Shown: positions 47,509 through 59,940 of the stretch, piece after piece
How positions within the stretch are numbered: the stretch's first letter is position 1
How the letters are laid out: the number at the start of each line of letters is the position of its first letter
Origin: Isoetes taiwanensis
Lineage: Eukaryota > Streptophyta > Lycopodiopsida > Isoetales > Isoetaceae
Assembly: GCA_021234155.1 (NCBI GenBank)
Contig: JAJEKV010000343.1
Location: 62,001 to 126,000 of the forward strand
Direction: 5' to 3'
DNA: 64,000 nt
Position numbers and translations under genes: made by a program
The notes under the pieces: model-generated
What the model saw: the letters and a program-made list of their open reading frames with translations, nothing else
Told to the model about the DNA's origin: nothing
Databases searched by the model: none

Positions 47509-49756
47509 GTAGTATTTATAAAATTTGACATGAAACATGGCTTTATACATAGTAAGTCCAGAAATGATAGGAATTAGGGCAACAAGCATGAATTCGGCTC
47601 AAATTGATTTGCATTAAGAGAGCAAAATAATCTTTTGTGTCTAAGTGTGGGATGGATGTTAATATGTCTGTCGAATAAACAAACGTTGGGGTAGTTGATC
47701 TAACATAGGTGGGAAAGGACTGCAGTTAAAAGTAACCTGAAACAAAACCACAAAGCGTTCAAATGGCATATACTGGCCTGATCCATTTTATGAACGAGTA
47801 CTATTATTTGAAATGTCATGTCTAGTGCAAGGGAGAAGTTTCAAATTCATCTACCGACGCCTTGCTCATGATCATCTTTGCCAAAAAATGTTTGTGAAGC
47901 CCCTCTGTTTGTGTCCATTCTTTAGACACAAACTTTGGCCATTCTTTCGCTGTCAAGTAATTCCCCATATAAGGCAGCTGGTTTAACCAAACTAGCAAAG
48001 AAATGTATCTTCGCAAGAACTGGAAATTCAAATTTTCTCTAGCATGGCCAATGAAGCATAGCCTTTACTAAGCTACATCCTCCATGCTTAAAATAGGTCC
48101 TTTGAATTGCACCTATAATGCAAAACAACCTCAATTGGTTGATCCATAGAACTTCTTTTGGAGGATTTGCTGATTTTGGCTTCCAACCAAATGAGGGATG
48201 TTAGTGAAGGAAAGCATTGTTTGGCCTCCCTCTGTGTTTTTAATACAGTAAGGCAGGGAACAGATTTGCTCTTGATTGAAATTACAATAACCTAACCTAA
48301 AATTTATTGTGCTTTGAAATAATTATAGAGCAATGCAACTTCGTTTTCCAAAGTAGTGTGAGTGCAAACAAGCTTTAGCTTAAGGCCATTCCCGCCTCTT
48401 CTGAAGGAGATGAACTCTAAGATGGTCATGTCATGCAACAAACTAAGTTATTGACATCCTTTATGAACATAATAAAGATAATCAATGCATACCTGGCCCA
48501 AGGCGAGTGTAACTGTGACAAAGATCTGGAGGGCTCTTGGGTACGTGTGCATAATCTTCAGAGGACTGATTAAAGTATATGTGAACATGACGTAAGCTTA
48601 GAAAATGACATGAACTTATAGATGACGAGAAAAAAAGAAGCACCTACAATTAAATGCCAGGTCAATGTTGGAGCAGAATGCCAGATGCAAGTATTGCTCC
48701 TCCACCAAATATTCACTGGAAACAAAATGCAAGAGCTCAATGTTAGCAGTGCACCAGAGAAAAGTAAACTGAAAGAATTGACTACAAAAAACAGAGGTGC
48801 TTCATGTAAAGACATAGAAAATTGCAAGATTAAGGCTTTCTAGTGATTCATATATGCTTTCTGCATTTAGGAAGCTTAACCGCAAGATTAGATGCAAACT
48901 TTTCAGTTTCTTTCCATGGTCCAGATACCAAGGTTTGAGAGTATGTGCTTTGGGCATAATCAGGTTTAGGCTACAGAGATCATGCCACTGGCCATGGCCT
49001 TTGTGATGTTAAAGAAAAAATCTTACCTCAGATATATAGACCTCCACGAGTAGGGCAAATAGCAAGGGCAGCAACTGACATAAGGAAAATGATTTTTCAA
49101 GAAAGGGTAGACAAACTATGCATGCAGGCGAAATGTAAAATGGTACCAAACTTGGCTTTCCCATGGCTCTCGTATGATTGACATCACAAAGTTAAGAGAT
49201 TGCCAGAAATCATCAAGTAGCTAAAAGCCTTTCGCATTAAAGCTGCAGAACCATCCCCATGCCATTCCTGTGAGTAAAGGGTAACGGGATGAGGGGGCAA
49301 CATAGATTGTCTTCCATAGATTGCCTTCATAGGTATATGCCAGCCTTGTGGATGCTGATCTAAACCACAACTAATCTAAAAAGGCTTCCCAGGCAAGATT
49401 AATGACTTACAGTCCAACATTTGAGCACATGCCCATAATTTGTAATGAAATATGCAGATGATTCCAGCATGCTTGATGCAGTTTACAAAAAGAAATGGAA
49501 GCAGGACATGGCCATTGAAGGAAAAAGCCTGAGGGCATGGCCATTTGCTTTCGCCTAGGTCTGTGAAAGATTAAACGAAAATGCGAAATGTCTTTGATTA
49601 GTGCTCGATGCTTTAGAGGCAAAAGCATAGCACAAGGGGCCAGTTGGAGGTGGTCCACTGATACATTGGGTTTGTCCTCCCTGAGTAATTTGCAGGATAT
49701 ATTGCAGCAATAAGCACAAGAAATACAGACAACATATTTTGAAGGTGGAAATACCT
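47509..49756. other. Region outside the Helitron end, mostly unrecognised
   Basis: Short minus-strand frames (47,822-48,031; a hydrophobic stretch near 48,495-48,555 reading IMHTYPRALQIFVTVTLALG) look exon-like, but no family could be named. No repeat boundary was found. Confidence 0.35.
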
Positions 49757-50303
49757 GTTCAGGAGTAAGCTCAAACGGTTGGTTCGCAATGCTAAATGCA
49801 ACCTTCGGCATATGAGGAACATCATTGCAGTCAACAACAGATGGGCCATCTAGACTAGAAAGTTGACCCCATAACTGCAATAAAAGATGTTAGAGCACAA
49901 TGTACATAACAAGCACCCTAAAGCATGAAAGCCTTCATTCCCATCTGTGAGATTTGACAGGATAGATCCTTTGGTCGTGTTCTTCTGCAATCGGTTTTGT
50001 GCCCATTCAAAACATAATCCAAATTTACACACAAGTAAGAAAAATCTGAACTGAACCTTTCTTCATAAAGGTGCACAGGACAGATTCCAATCCTAGAACA
50101 GGCATATTCTGGCACGATCTGTTAGCAGCATATGTAACTTACAAGCAAATAGTGGTTATTCTGAGTTTCATATCTATGGATTCACACCTGCTCCAGAAGA
50201 TCAATGAGTAGCTCCCCATATTCGCTAAGCATATTGTTGCATTCCTTGCTAACAATTCCAGATGTGCCAATTGTCTTGTTAATCTCTGCAATTATTTCCT
50301 GCT
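49757..50303 (-). pseudogene. Plant aspartic protease (phytepsin type) fragment: saposin-like insert and following exon
   Basis: Vacuolar plant aspartic proteases carry a saposin-like plant-specific insert. Minus strand: EIIAEINKTIGTSGIVSKEC and EYGELLIDLLEQ (about 50,303-50,190) match the start of the insert, behind an AG acceptor. PEYACSRIGICPVHLYEE (about 50,115-50,060) matches its CS.IG.C part. LSSLDGPSVVDCNDVPHMPK and VAFSIANQPFELTPEQ (49,878-49,757) match the post-insert VDC..MP..F.I....F.L.PE block. The catalytic DTGS/DSGT lobes were not found on either side, and the middle of the insert is degenerate. Hence a fragment, in the same orientation as the TPR and Pumilio pieces to the right. 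Confidence 0.7.
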
Positions 50304-52360
50304 TGAAAATACAACGGGTCAAAGATGTTAGGTTTTTAATCAGTCTTGATGTAGAAGGCTTTGACAAAGTTAATCTTCTTACATATTCGAGATTTAGCTT
50401 TGGTTTCAAGATTAACGGTAGTTAGATTTGGTGTCATTAGAGCGTGGTAATTGGCAAAGTGCTCTTGTGTTATTCACATTTGTAGTAGGTTATTCTAGTT
50501 GAAGGATTTATACTTCTTTTGTATTCCATATGAGGAAACAATATTTCTTGGTCTATTGTGATTGAATGAGACACTCCCTTTCCTCCTTCCATGGAATGTG
50601 ATGTTAATAAAGGCTTTGCATAGCAAAGACTAATACTTATATATCTCTTTTGCATAGTCCTAAAAGACAATAGTCTAGGCTAAGTTTTCCTTTTCGTCTC
50701 CCTCATTCATTCTGGATGCATCTCACTTTGTTACCTATGGTTGAGCCTTGTTATATCCAAGTTGTCCTCTAGATTAGTACATATGATGGCAGAACGCATA
50801 TCCACGGCAAAAATACTTACAATATAGAATCAGAATTAGGATTAAGCACGCTTGGTAACTACATGTTTCTCATTTATCTCATACATAGTTCTATATAGTA
50901 AAAGGGTCACCCCATATACCAAACGAATGATATAAATTATTGTTAACCAGAGGATGTGAATGAGAATATAACGGTCATGTGCCAAATTATGAAGCAGTAA
51001 CAACTACCCCAAGTATGAACGTTAAAGCTTGTTCTCAAATAGAATGAACTTGTTAGGCAAGTATTTCTATATCTTTTGAAGATGAATTTCCAATTATTTA
51101 ATGAAATAAGGCTCATTCGTACTACATATCAAGTGTAAGCCCACTGCATTTACTCTTGCTGGAAAAGATCTTGGAAAAACTTCTCTTATCAGCAACATTT
51201 TCTACTCCACCCATTTCTTTAATGCTAAAATAAAATATTAGCATCTTTTTAAGGTGCTTTAGAAAGCAACTAAGCAGATAGCAGGTGTATCTAGTTGTGC
51301 CTCTCTAGGCAACCCTTTCAATTCGTTGAATCTTCTTGAAATAATTCGTTCCTACTGCTAAACAATGAAAATAATGAATATAAAGGGACAACTCTCTTCT
51401 GCTCATATTGGCTAGACTTTGTCGCCATGTATGTCAATCCCTTTTCGATGCTCATATGAATGATTCAATCTTTAGCTGCAAGGAAGGAGATCCTCAATTC
51501 ATTATAGAAACAAATTGCAACATATTTATTAAAGAATTAGTCAAGCAACATCAGGAGGCACAGAAGAGAAAGTGAGGTTTAACAGGAATCACTGAAATGA
51601 GTGTCAGAAATTGCTGGCTGATAATATGTCTATTATTCCAATAAAAGTTCAGAGGATTGGTATAAGTCTGTGAGGCTAATGGTTTATAAACTGTGGGCAG
51701 AGCAAGAACAAAGGCAGCTTGTAATAGGGGTTAAACTCATCTCTTACATTCAAGATTCCTGAATGGTTTTACTGCCACGTAAATGGTTCAACTTAACTTT
51801 GCTTGTATAAAACATGAATTCAGCTGATCGCAGGAATTACTTGGGAGTTGGTTGGAAATCGCAAGAGAAACCATTTACTAGAGCCAAACATGCCTATAAG
51901 ATCATGTACCAAAAGGATACAAAGCAAGCTGGGGTAAGAGTTTAGAATATAATAAGGCAAAATGTTATAGAATAATAGAGCATTATTATAGGAACCCTAA
52001 ATCCCGTATCCAATCAATGGCAAAAAAATATCTGAGAAAGTTAAACAATTTATATAGGTGCAAACTTTGCAAATGTAAGATTATGTGAATCGGATCCACC
52101 AGTTTATGGCTACAATACATGATACAAAATTGATGATTATATATAGAAAACCATGATTTACATGGTTTAAGCTACTTACCTATAATTCAACAAATAAATA
52201 CACAGCACCAAACATCCAATCACAGGCATGGTCCAAAAAATGACCTTTACAACTCCCAAAAACTTTTTCTGAACTTATGAATTTTAGAATTCATAAGACA
52301 TTGCTGCAAATCCTGCAAAGATAAAATTTGCAACCATTAAGACATTGCACAAAAATCTGC
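50304..52360. other. Spacer, nothing recognised
   Basis: AT-rich. Contains the weak repeat near 50,500-50,600 shared with 39.97 kb. The N-terminal aspartic protease exons were sought here and not seen. Confidence 0.4.
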
Positions 52361-52600
52361 AAGAAAAGGAGCAGTATGCTTACAGAAATTGAAAGTAAAA
52401 CATGAGTAGAAGGAACGAAGCTATGTTTCGAATAACGGGATTCTGAATTTTCTAATAAGCCTATTGCTTGCTCATGCATACCATCATACACAAATGCAAC
52501 TTCACTTAATTCTTTAATAATGTCATTAACTGTGTGACCTCTGACAGCAGGCCTTTGCTTCTCTTTTCTTGCCCATTCTTACGAGTGCTCCCAGACTTAC
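52360..52600 (-). pseudogene. TPR-like exon fragment
   Basis: The minus strand reads RPAVRGHTVNDIIKELSEVA then FVYDGMHEQAIGLLENSE, with the helix pattern of a tetratricopeptide protein. It probably belongs with the TPR part at 52,900-53,100 (kinesin-light-chain-related proteins are a possible source). No intact flanking exons. The family assignment is tentative. Confidence 0.35.
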
Positions 52601-52899
52601 AAACATACATGCAACAGATGGATGCAAGTGTCAAGTGCTCCGCAACTTATGTTTAGAACCTGACGAACTAGTGCTTAAATGGTCGAAACAGAACTTGATA
52701 GACAGATCTACTGGATTCCTTCACCAAATCATCGAGTCATCATAATACATGATGGCTATTCCTGTCTAAAGCTTTAGACATTATTAATGGCTATTTTGAT
52801 AATTATTGAGATAAATAGAGATTTTTGGTTTTGTTATGTCTTTAAGCAGAATAGTCATTCAATTGTAATTATGTCCATGAGCAGAGAGATTAAAAGTCA

Positions 52900-53690
52900 T
52901 CAGAAAATCAATGGAGTAAGAAAGTTAACTTCTGAATATAAATCTCCCAATGCTTTCTTATGGATATCTAGTGCCTCATAGTAAGCAGCAACTACATGCT
53001 TTTGCTTTCCCAGCGTAATATAGCAATCACCAAGAAGCATTTTTCCTTGCGTTTTTTGTGCAAATGCAACAGATGCATATTGGAGTCCTCTACTCACATC
53101 AAGGCATTTCTCTACAACATCTGATGCAAACTTGAGCTGGCTCATTTGTACAATTTGTCCAGCAAGCTTGGTAAGAATTTCACTTCTTTCATAAGGTTTG
53201 CCATAGTCTATGCATGCTGCAAAACATTGGCCATGAGCAAGGAACTGCACACATTACCACTCGTGCAAAAAAAGGATAAAACTATCCAACCTGGATAACA
53301 TAATTTCCATATTGGCCTTAAGGAAAAGGAAATGTAGCTTGCAAAAACTCCTCCATTATCCCAGGCTGCTTTTGTTCACCTGTGTGATGCTCTAGGACTC
53401 TCTGAACCAGAAAATATGAGACTGTATCCTTGCATCGAAAGAAAGAGATCAAATTGTCACATACCTGGATCACTCGAATAACTCAACAGCCATATGGATG
53501 GGTAGAAAGGCTAATAACTTGGCCATAGAACGCAGATATTATAAGTTGAACCCCGTTTGGAGGCACGTATTCAATGCATTTCTGAATGACATGGTTCTCT
53601 ATCCAGTTTAGCTTCCATCAAATTCTTTTCTAAAAGGCCATCCTTCTCACTGAATGCTCCTGGAAAGCATGCACAAATCTCTGTTAGCAA
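52900..53690 (-). pseudogene. Pumilio (PUF) repeats fused to a TPR segment
   Basis: PUF proteins bind mRNA 3' UTRs through eight repeats. Minus-strand pieces: [20 protein letters not shown] and [15 protein letters not shown] (about 53,610-53,490, followed by an in-frame stop), RVLEHHTGEQKQPGIMEEFL (about 53,400-53,340), then [19 protein letters not shown] and [15 protein letters not shown] (about 53,190-53,110), matching repeats near the C-terminal half of Pumilio. Without any stop the last frame continues into [20 protein letters not shown] and [20 protein letters not shown], a TPR-type sequence, down to 52,900. Normal Pumilio would continue with its next repeat after EKCL. The junction is therefore a chimera of two genes, or an exon join across GAT|GTGAGT, which looks like a splice donor. 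Confidence 0.6.
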
Positions 53691-55920
53691 GATCATTCAA
53701 GCTCGTTTAACTCATTTTTCTTTTAGCAATATTTTCGTTACTCTATGCGCATGGATATCTCTGTAAATCACATACAGAAGCAAAGAAGTGGAGTCTTACC
53801 AAGTATGGCAGTGGCACAAAAGGCCCATCTTTGGCGTCTGCAGCCCCTTTCCGAACCACCAACATTCCTGCATCAAAGTTGAAGGAGATGATCGAAATGG
53901 ATGCCACTCTGTAACCAAAGGCAAAATGATGAATCAATAGCTTCAACCGAATTACAAAAGGATGCCATGAAATTGAATCTAATTGTTGCAGCAAGAATAG
54001 AAGCAGATCCACAGAAGGCAATGCAAGAAAGCCAGATATATAGAGTATGTCGGCACAACTGGCGATGGCGGCACAACTGAACATAACAACTTTTTTTCCA
54101 AAAAAAAAATATGGCCATGGCTCTGCCAGTTTTGAAAGATGTTCCACAATGCAAAGAAAATGAAGAGAAGCTTGAAAAGAACGGACCAGATCATATGTCG
54201 TCCATGTTTAGACGATCTGCATTAGATATAAGCAAAAACAAAAAAAATTAAGGAAGGAAATGAGACCCTGGCTAAATGTCGCATTATCGTGCATCATAGC
54301 CCTGAAGTGCAGATCGTTTTTTGTCTACAGCTATTTCCCAGAGAAACTAAACTTTGGCGAGAAGCATATAATGGATAAGAAATTTACTACGATGAATGGC
54401 TGATACTGGCCAAAGTATAAAAGAAAATAAAACAAATTGAAGATACAATTGACCAATGATCATCTATTCAATCATCTGACAAAGGATAGTTGGATGGTCA
54501 AGTGCAATGCACTATACAAAATCTGCACTGGAGTAAACATTGTCTTTAACACATTTACAAACTGCCTAACAATGCAACTACTGACATCCATGACCATACC
54601 ATGTTCACAACTCAGATTCATGTTTTTTATGAAGAGAATGCAAACGCACCTGTTGTGCACAAATATCTCAAGAAATGAAAAATGTTCAGCAGTTTCTTAC
54701 ACCAGGAACCCAATAACATTGTAAGATGTCAAAATGCAGAAGCAAGCTGCTCTATGAAGGTGATATGAAGCATCACCAAAGGAGATGACTTCGAATATAG
54801 AGAAGGAAATGACTTGGAATATGGGGCTCTTTTGGCAATCGAGCTTAGTTGGGGCTCCACAGATATGTAAAAATGGTGCAATTAGTTTGAAAATGGATCT
54901 TTGAAACATGAAACGATGCTCGTAATAAGGTGTTTACCTAATAGTCTTTAGAGTACATAACACGAATTTGGCCTCCCAATTTTTTGGCAAATGGCACTAC
55001 GACGAGTCCCGGAGTATAGCCAGAAAACTGCTCTAAACAGAGCAACATGCCCACAAAAAAAAAAAAAAAAAGGGAGGTGTTTACTGGAATGGCCGATTTA
55101 AGTTATATGGCTTCTTTCTGGAGCGCACAGGAATTGAAATCAATAGCACAAGCTCGATACAAGAAGAAGTTAATTCCACGACCCTTTCCATCTCCGTGCC
55201 ATTTTTGGCCAATTTTTTAAATTTTTTAATTTCCATGGCCTTAGATTTGTAAAAGTAGAGATCTAACGGTGCAAAATAAGGCACATCAGATTTTGATGAC
55301 ATGGAAATTACACGTGGATAGGCTAGAATTACAAGAAAGGCTGTAGGCCTAGTAGGGCTGGTGTGCTAATAATCTATTTATATAAAGAGGGGCAAATGTG
55401 GAGATCGAACATTGACCCATTGCCTAAAATTCAAAGTCAAATCACCTGACATTTAGGATTACTTAAAGCATCTAAAAGAGGAGGGGCAAATGTGTTATTG
55501 CATTGATTAAAATGCAAACTCAAGGAAATTGATGTTGCCTCAACAAAAATAAAAAAGTAGAAGAATCACAAAGAATGTATTGCTTAAAACTTCATCATCC
55601 GTATAAGAGGGACCATCAAATTGAAGACCTGTATTGTGCATGAGTACATATTTCTACATATTTTATTGAAGTGCAGGACAAAAAAAAGTGAACCATTGTT
55701 GAAGCGTGCAATCTATTCTCAGTGCAAGTCATTGTGCAGCTACTATAAATACTTATTTTGCTTAAGCTCTTGAAAGTCTAAGATTGTCCCAAAATCAAAT
55801 GCTGCATTATGTATAATAATGGTTATCCTGTGTTAGAAAAGTGTGCGAAAATATGCTGCAAGTTGTGGTCTTGCAGCACATGATGTTTCTCTAAGCCCAA
55901 TGCTTGTTTTTCAAAAATGT
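53691..55920. other. Spacer with unassigned minus-strand ORFs
   Basis: Overlapping minus-strand ORFs at 53,743-54,194 include DAGMLVVRKGAADAKDGPF, without a recognised family. At 55,370 the sequence A|TCTATTTATATAAAGAGGGG resembles a Helitron 5' end (TC start, AT-rich), but no matching 3' end was found to the right. The rest shows nothing. Confidence 0.3.
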
Positions 55921-55921
55921 G

Positions 55922-55965
55922 TAATTTTGGTGAGAGACTCGTCTGGAGGGGGAAAACCGGCCGGA
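55922..55965 (+). repeat. Direct repeat copy 1 of a 40-base block
   Basis: TTTTGGTGAGAGACTCGTCT and the adjoining GGAGGGGGAAAACCGGCCG recur at 56,758-56,800. The two copies bracket about 800 bases. Confidence 0.8.
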
Positions 55966-56154
55966 TAGATAGGCATATCTTTCATCACAGCAGTGTACAA
56001 ACATTGTAAAAAAATATCTAAGGTGGAGGGTAAGGTAGTCCACCAATTCAATCTGAAGACCCACTAATAATCATAAAGGGAACCTACCATAAGAACAACC
56101 CAGGCCCCTTAAGACGGCATAAAGTAAGGAAGGCAAATAGGAGGCAACGTGCGA

Positions 56155-56235
56155 AAGTTTATCACCGGGATGAAAAACCCTGCCCTTTCGGGTTTTCCAG
56201 GAAAACCCTAATGATAAACTTTCGCCCGATGTCTC
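56155..56235 (-). repeat. Palindromic block resembling the LINE 3' hairpin
   Basis: On the minus strand, GGGTTTTCCTGGAAAACCC is a perfect 9-bp-arm palindrome, followed by a G/T-rich AGGGCAGGGTTTTTC similar in layout to the LINE tails at 20.38 and 57.5 kb. An outer repeat, AAGTTTATC / GATAAACTT, flanks it (about 56,157 and 56,213). It may be a LINE tail remnant or an independent fold-back. Confidence 0.4.
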
Positions 56236-56700
56236 CCAAAGAAAAGCCCGGGCCGTCAAAGTCGATATCATTGAGGAAAAAATCGAGGAAACACGAGATG
56301 GGGTCGCAATTCAGACGATTCTCTCACACTCTATAGCCATGATCACCTGAAAACTTAAAAGAAAAGAAAACAAACAGAACGCATTAGACGTTAGAAAAGT
56401 AACGTAACAAAGTCGCCATAGGATGAGATGACCTGCATAAAAAATAAACAATTAACTCAAAAAATAGAAGCCATCACGCCGGCTCGGCGAAGCCTCCCAA
56501 GGGGGTTGGTCCATGACAAATCACAATCCTCCAAGAAGAGAAGGGGCTGGTCACGCAAGCCACGCGATATGGAATCACAAATCAAAATGAAAAAACATGA
56601 ATGTACACAACTTAAGGTGGGGAGGGAGGGAACTAAGACCCAAAAAACTGTTGTGAGAAGACGCCGATAATGGAGAAAGAGCCCAACAACGTATATATAG

Positions 56701-56800
56701 CCTCGTCTCTCACCAAAATGCATGCGAAATGGCGATCCGACGATGTCGAATCGCATGTATTTTGGTGAGAGACTCGTCTGGAGGGGGAAAACCGGCCGAT
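56701..56800. repeat. Inverted repeat (26-bp arms) ending in direct repeat copy 2
   Basis: The arms CTCGTCTCTCACCAAAATGC (from about 56,702) and GCATGTATTTTGGTGAGAGA (from 56,753) can pair over about 26 bases with one or two mismatches, leaving a loop of about 23 bases. The right arm continues into the block shared with 55,922-55,965. A transcript would form a strong hairpin. Confidence 0.75.
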
Positions 56801-57429
56801 CAAAAGAGAACTTCCATTTCAAAGCCTAGGGTGATGAGACAGGGATATCAAGTCAGTATTGGCACAAAAGGAAGATGGTGTAGAAATAGGTAAGGTGGCT
56901 CTAAAAAGGAAGAAAGGAAGAGTTAAATACATTAAGGAAAGGGAATAAAGACAACAATTCATCAAGATTAAAAATGCAAAAAAAGTCAACACTAGGCTTA
57001 GGTGCTATCAATATAAGTTACGAGCAAAACCAAGTTTGAGGTGTTATAAACATAATAGACTAGAACAATCTAAGGAGACTATTTAAGGCACCTTCGATAG
57101 TAAAAACCAACTAGTATCAACTAGTATAAACCAACAATAGTAGGAAACAATATCTAAATGTGAAGGTGTTAAGCATATGTGGGTGAAAAATATCACATTA
57201 CTATAGAAAAAACGTATAAACCAATAAAACACAATATCCTAAGTTGGTAACAAACGTCCATGGCGCAAAAAAAACAAGGTACATTAGAAAAATATATTCA
57301 AAAGGATAGAAACAAATATATTCAAAAAGAAAAGGAAAATAGAAACAAATATACTCGAAAAGAAAACATAGTCGAAAGGAAAAAGAAACGAATGTTCCTA
57401 AAAAGAAAATAAACTATGTCAACACATGA
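56801..57429. other. AT-rich spacer
   Basis: Contains several CGAAAAGAAAA-type purine runs (57,300-57,400). No gene. Confidence 0.4.
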
Positions 57430-59150
57430 ATTTGATTTTTTATCGTCCACTGAGGCCAATCGGCCTATGGGACCCATAAGGAGCGCAACAAACTTATTTC
57501 TTGTCAGGGTAAAAACCCCGCCGAAGGGTTTTCGAGGAAAAACCGTGGCGGTAATAAGAATCATCAAAGCTATACAAGTATACATCAATGTTTATATACA
57601 TGTCAAGTGTGTGCGAGGGACATAGCTGATCTCGCATGTCCATAACCTCGAAGATATGATCCCGGCACCAAATGCGGATCTTTGTGCTCAATGTCACATG
57701 TACGGTGGCGGGCGACCAACTTCGGCATATCGTGTCCGGAATTTGATCATATCTTTGGGCAACTTTGAAGGGTATGAGATTCATCCTCAATGACTCCCAT
57801 TTGGCGGCATTGGATGAGCACGCTCTGGCGTGGCTCACCAATCCATCTGCTCCGTCTCAATTGAAGATGATGTGCCCTCATGCGAATGGAGGCAATGAGT
57901 CTCGCTTTTCATGGGCAAGTGGGTACGGGTAGCATTGCGGGCCTCGTTCCAATGTGGGATTTATGTGGCATTTGGTAGTGTCTTTGTCTTGACTGTTCAA
58001 GGGCATTGGCATCCCAAAGCTTGCTGAGGAAGCAATCGTCAAGATATTGCCTCATATATGTATAAATATATACATATATACCCAAGACCTAGATATACAT
58101 CCCTACATATATGTATAAATATATTTATACACATATTTTTACATGTATGCACACTGCTCCTGCACATTCCATCTAGCCAACCATTGGGCTCTCTTTTCCC
58201 TCAGTGGGGCCTTTGAGTTGCGGCTCCATTGCCATGATATAAGCTAGTTTAGGGAGGCGAGCATCGTCCATATTGACCACCTTCCGAAAATAGACAATGT
58301 GGCGATCAAGGGCCGCCCTCGAAGAGGCAAGAATCCTGTCTCCATGGTAGAATTTGATATGGGTGGGGCTGTGGACTTCACCCTAGTGCTTTCATTACTA
58401 AGAAGGCTTTCTCGGACTGCTCCAAGTCATTCCAAGTAGCAAGTGATACTCTTTTGGGCCCCATACTTCCACAGGTATAAAGGGCGAGGGCTCCACTAAG
58501 ACCTTGAACAGAGCGTGGTGATGGGCCCAATCATACAACTCCGCTCTATGACTATTGTTTTGCATTGCATATAGTGCCTTCCACCCGCCCGTCACTTTCG
58601 TGGCCGTATGGATGTGTCCCGGTGTGCATAGTAGAAGGAAACTCCACTCCCAAATATTTGTATGTGGATGCAACTTCCACATTTTGGCCTCGATGGCGAA
58701 GGAGGGGACCCTCGGCGGCGTGTGAAGATGATATGAAACCACCTTAATCTTGGCCAGGTTGGCCAGCATATCGGGCCGCTTGGCTTGAATCGTGTCCGGG
58801 GCATCGAGATGTCGTTGTACGTCCGGCGGTGTGTAAGCTAGGAGGTCCACATCATCAGCATATATTAACTATCGATGATCGATAGAGAAGGTGAGCTCCA
58901 TCGCCCCCATTATCAGCAACCCAGCTCTCCAATTGATCAATGTAAAGCCCAAACAATGTTGGGAGAGAGGGGCATCCTTGGACGAACCCCGTCATCGCTA
59001 TCAAATGGTTGGCTTGTGCTGCGCAACCGGACCGAGCATCTTCATTATAGCCTTTGGCCTGCATTCTGCAAATCTACGGGAACCCCGGTGTTGCGGTTTT
59101 TCCCCGAGGCAGTGTCAATGTGCAAGAGCCTGGCATTGCCCGACATTGTC
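57430..59150 (-). mobile_element. 5'-truncated LINE (same family as 16,745-20,575)
   Basis: Read on the minus strand from 59,150. First a reverse transcriptase part with GCPSLPTLFGLYIDQLESWV, then ADDVDLLAYTPPDVQRHLDA (catalytic ADD), and a 150-codon open frame at 58,398-58,850 containing LANLAKIKVVSYHL and SHRAELYDWAHHHALFK. Next the C-terminal VVNMDDARLPKLAYIMAMEP near 58,230, a long AT-rich 3' UTR (58,030-58,150 with repeated ATATATGTATAAATATAT), and the conserved hairpin GGTTTTTCCTCGAAAACC near 57,535. It ends in ACGATAAAAAATC near 57,430. Frame changes disable it, but its catalytic ADD is better kept than in the 17-20 kb copy. Confidence 0.85.
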
Positions 59151-59940
59151 GTCTTGGGACGTGATGGCCACTCCTTGTTAGAAAAGAAATGCGATAAGCC
59201 TAATGCTTCTATGAATCATCACACAACAACAACGAATATCAATGCCGTACATTACGTGCATCAACCATTTTTTTCTTGATTAGTCTAAGACATAAAATGA
59301 TTCCTCATGCACTCTCTTCTACTTCTTAAAAAATTCAAAGGTTTACGATTGGACGAAGTAACGTATAGAGCTGCAACAAACTTCAGGCCATCCTGGAGTT
59401 GGGACACTTCTTAAAATTGCAATGGACCTCATCAACACCTTGTTATGCAACACGTTTGATGGTGTAGCTCTTGAACATGCAGGATTTCCTGTTCAAGTAT
59501 AGAAGGCATCAGAAGGCCTGTAATAATGTATATAATTTAGAAAAAGAAAACATCATCTTGACTTGAGCAAAACGTAATTATTCAACGTGACTTCAATTGA
59601 ACTATGCATAATACATCAATAAATTTTAGCAAATACCATGACTACCTTTAGGCATTTCTTTTGTGACAATGTGTAATGTGCAGAGATATGCTATAAGCCA
59701 TCAAACTGTGCAGAGATATGCCATAAGCCATAAATTCCAGCGAGATAAGCCATAAATATCTCAAGAATCTATAATGTGCAACGAAATGCCATGCCATGTG
59801 TAAAAATTATGGAACAACAACCTTAGGATTGAGACATAATACAAAAAGGCATCCTATAATAAATTCATTGCATGAAGTCTGTAGTCAAGGTGGTAAAAGA
59901 GGAAGAGATGACATAATGTTAGATATGGGATTAAGGCTAA
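59151..59940. other. Spacer with a small tandem repeat
   Basis: GTGCAGAGATATGC.ATAAGCC occurs twice at about 59,680-59,731 with a degenerate third copy. No gene. Confidence 0.45.

Noticed and set aside
58040-58145. AT-rich repeated ATATATGTATAAATATAT
   Set aside because: Part of the LINE 3' UTR; a simple sequence expansion rather than a separate element.
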